From Acidobacteriota bacterium (GTDB lineage Bacteria; Acidobacteriota; Holophagae; Thermotomaculales; Thermotomaculaceae): a DNA stretch of 6,391 nt. A program made the position numbers and the translations under genes. Location: the NCBI GenBank assembly GCA_027067895.1, contig JAMOUY010000336.1, positions 1-6,391 on the forward strand, in the 5' to 3' direction. This document shows, in pieces, positions 5,598 through 6,391 of the stretch. Position 1 is the first letter of the stretch, and every line of letters begins with the position of its first letter. Below the pieces are notes generated by a model. That model worked only from the letters and a program-made list of their open reading frames with translations. It was not told the DNA's origin and did no database searches.

Positions 5598-6391
5598 ATG
5601 CCGACGCCTTTAATTGTCGCAATTACAATCGGAATAACCGCGCTTGCGTTTATTCTTGAAAAAAAGACAAAGTGGGGCAAGCAGGTTTCAGGCGTTGTAA
5701 TAGGAATGTTTACAATGATACTGCTTGCCAACCTTCACATTGTGCCGGAAAAAAGCGGGGTTTACGACTTTGTTTACTCGTGGATTGTGCCGATAGCAAT
5801 TCCAATGTTTCTATTCAAGGCAAACCTTGTTTCAATCTTTAAGGAAACGGGAAAGGTTTTAATCGCCTTTATACTCGGGGGAATAGGGACAATTATCGGC
5901 GCAATCACAATGTTTTTTGTTTTAGGCGGCACAAAGGATTTGTTAAAGCCTCTCGGGCTTTTTTCCGCAACATACATAGGCGGGACAATAAACTTTGTGG
6001 CAATTTCAGAGTTGCTTAAAATCAAGGGAGACACCCTTGCCGCCGCGGTTGCCGCGGACAACGTCGTTATGGCTTTTCTCATAATCGGGCTGTTTTTCAT
6101 ATCCGCAAGCAAATTTTTCAGAAAATTTTTCAAGTTTGAAGATAAAGACTATCTTGAAGATTTGGAAATTGAGGACAACGGGGCAATCTATCCCCTTGAT
6201 ATAGTCTATACCGTGTCAATAGCAACAATTATCGCATCGGTTTCAATGTTTCTTGCAACCCTTTCAAACGGAATACCCCACATTCTCATATCCACCGCAA
6301 TAACGGTAATTCTCGCCACATCCTTCCCTTCCTTTTTCGGAAACATAAGGGGAAGCGAAGAAATCGGGATTTTTCTAATGTATATGTTTTT
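5598..6391 (+). CDS. DUF819 (YjcL-like) integral membrane protein, 3' partial
   Basis: Frame 3 is open from the ATG at 5598 to the end of the window, giving 264 residues with no stop. The protein is strongly hydrophobic, with likely membrane segments at about 4-20, 31-48, 59-77, 86-110, 118-138, 147-170, 201-222 and 227-247. A charged cytoplasmic-type loop (about 172-198) splits the protein. The ATYIGGTINFVAISELL segment (124-140) and AAAVAADNVVMAF (148-160) match my recollection of DUF819 proteins, a family related to B. subtilis YjcL with no firmly established substrate. Such proteins are usually about 380-400 residues, so roughly two thirds is visible. Transport is plausible from the topology but is inference. 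It starts one base after the preceding stop and has no Shine-Dalgarno sequence, which indicates translational coupling. What follows is outside the window. Confidence 0.85.
   Translation, partial: MPTPLIVAITIGITALAFILEKKTKWGKQVSGVVIGMFTMILLANLHIVPEKSGVYDFVYSWIVPIAIPMFLFKANLVSIFKETGKVLIAFILGGIGTIIGAITMFFVLGGTKDLLKPLGLFSATYIGGTINFVAISELLKIKGDTLAAAVAADNVVMAFLIIGLFFISASKFFRKFFKFEDKDYLEDLEIEDNGAIYPLDIVYTVSIATIIASVSMFLATLSNGIPHILISTAITVILATSFPSFFGNIRGSEEIGIFLMYMF

Noticed and set aside
5774..6133. Minus-strand open frame opposite the DUF819 gene (also 5534-5731)
   Set aside because: The plus-strand frame is continuous, gives a coherent multi-span membrane protein and follows the upstream gene directly; the minus frames are its shadows.

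Overview
This 6.4 kb window is AT-rich, gene-dense bacterial chromosome. It carries conserved housekeeping genes (miaA, hfq, rpsT, gltX, rlmB), a small regulatory cluster (Hfq, a CRP/FNR-type regulator, a PilZ-like protein) and three poorly characterised genes. Hfq, MiaA and bacterial-type S20 place it in Bacteria. The AT-rich composition and lysine/glutamate-rich proteins do not identify a phylum, and I do not assign one. I see no insertion sequence, phage gene, CRISPR array, tRNA or rRNA.

Layout: (1) 1-369, plus strand, the C-terminal part of an unrecognised protein that enters from the left edge. It ends 4 nt from the oppositely oriented pilZ-like gene. (2) 374-2579, minus strand, a tight operon read right to left: miaA, hfq, crp-like, pilZ-like. 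The hfq/crp and crp/pilZ reading frames overlap. (3) 2580-2695, a 116-nt divergent regulatory region. A good sigma-70-type promoter for rpsT and a plausible opposing promoter for miaA occupy almost the same 34 bp. (4) 2696-2968, rpsT, followed by a clear intrinsic terminator. (5) 3075-5236, gltX and rlmB, coupled by an ATGA overlap. (6) 5303-6391, a small acidic helical protein of unknown function, followed one base after its stop codon by a DUF819-type membrane protein that runs off the right edge.

Most of the window serves translation: tRNA A37 modification (MiaA), glutamyl-tRNA synthesis (GltX), 23S rRNA 2'-O-methylation (RlmB) and the small ribosomal subunit (S20). The minus-strand operon joins tRNA modification to RNA-based (Hfq) and ligand-responsive (CRP-like, PilZ-like) regulation. 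I found no convincing complete novel system. The most interesting leads are the interlocked divergent promoters, the overlapping hfq-crp-pilZ block with altered ligand-contact residues in both putative nucleotide-binding proteins, and the acidic small protein coupled to the DUF819 membrane protein.
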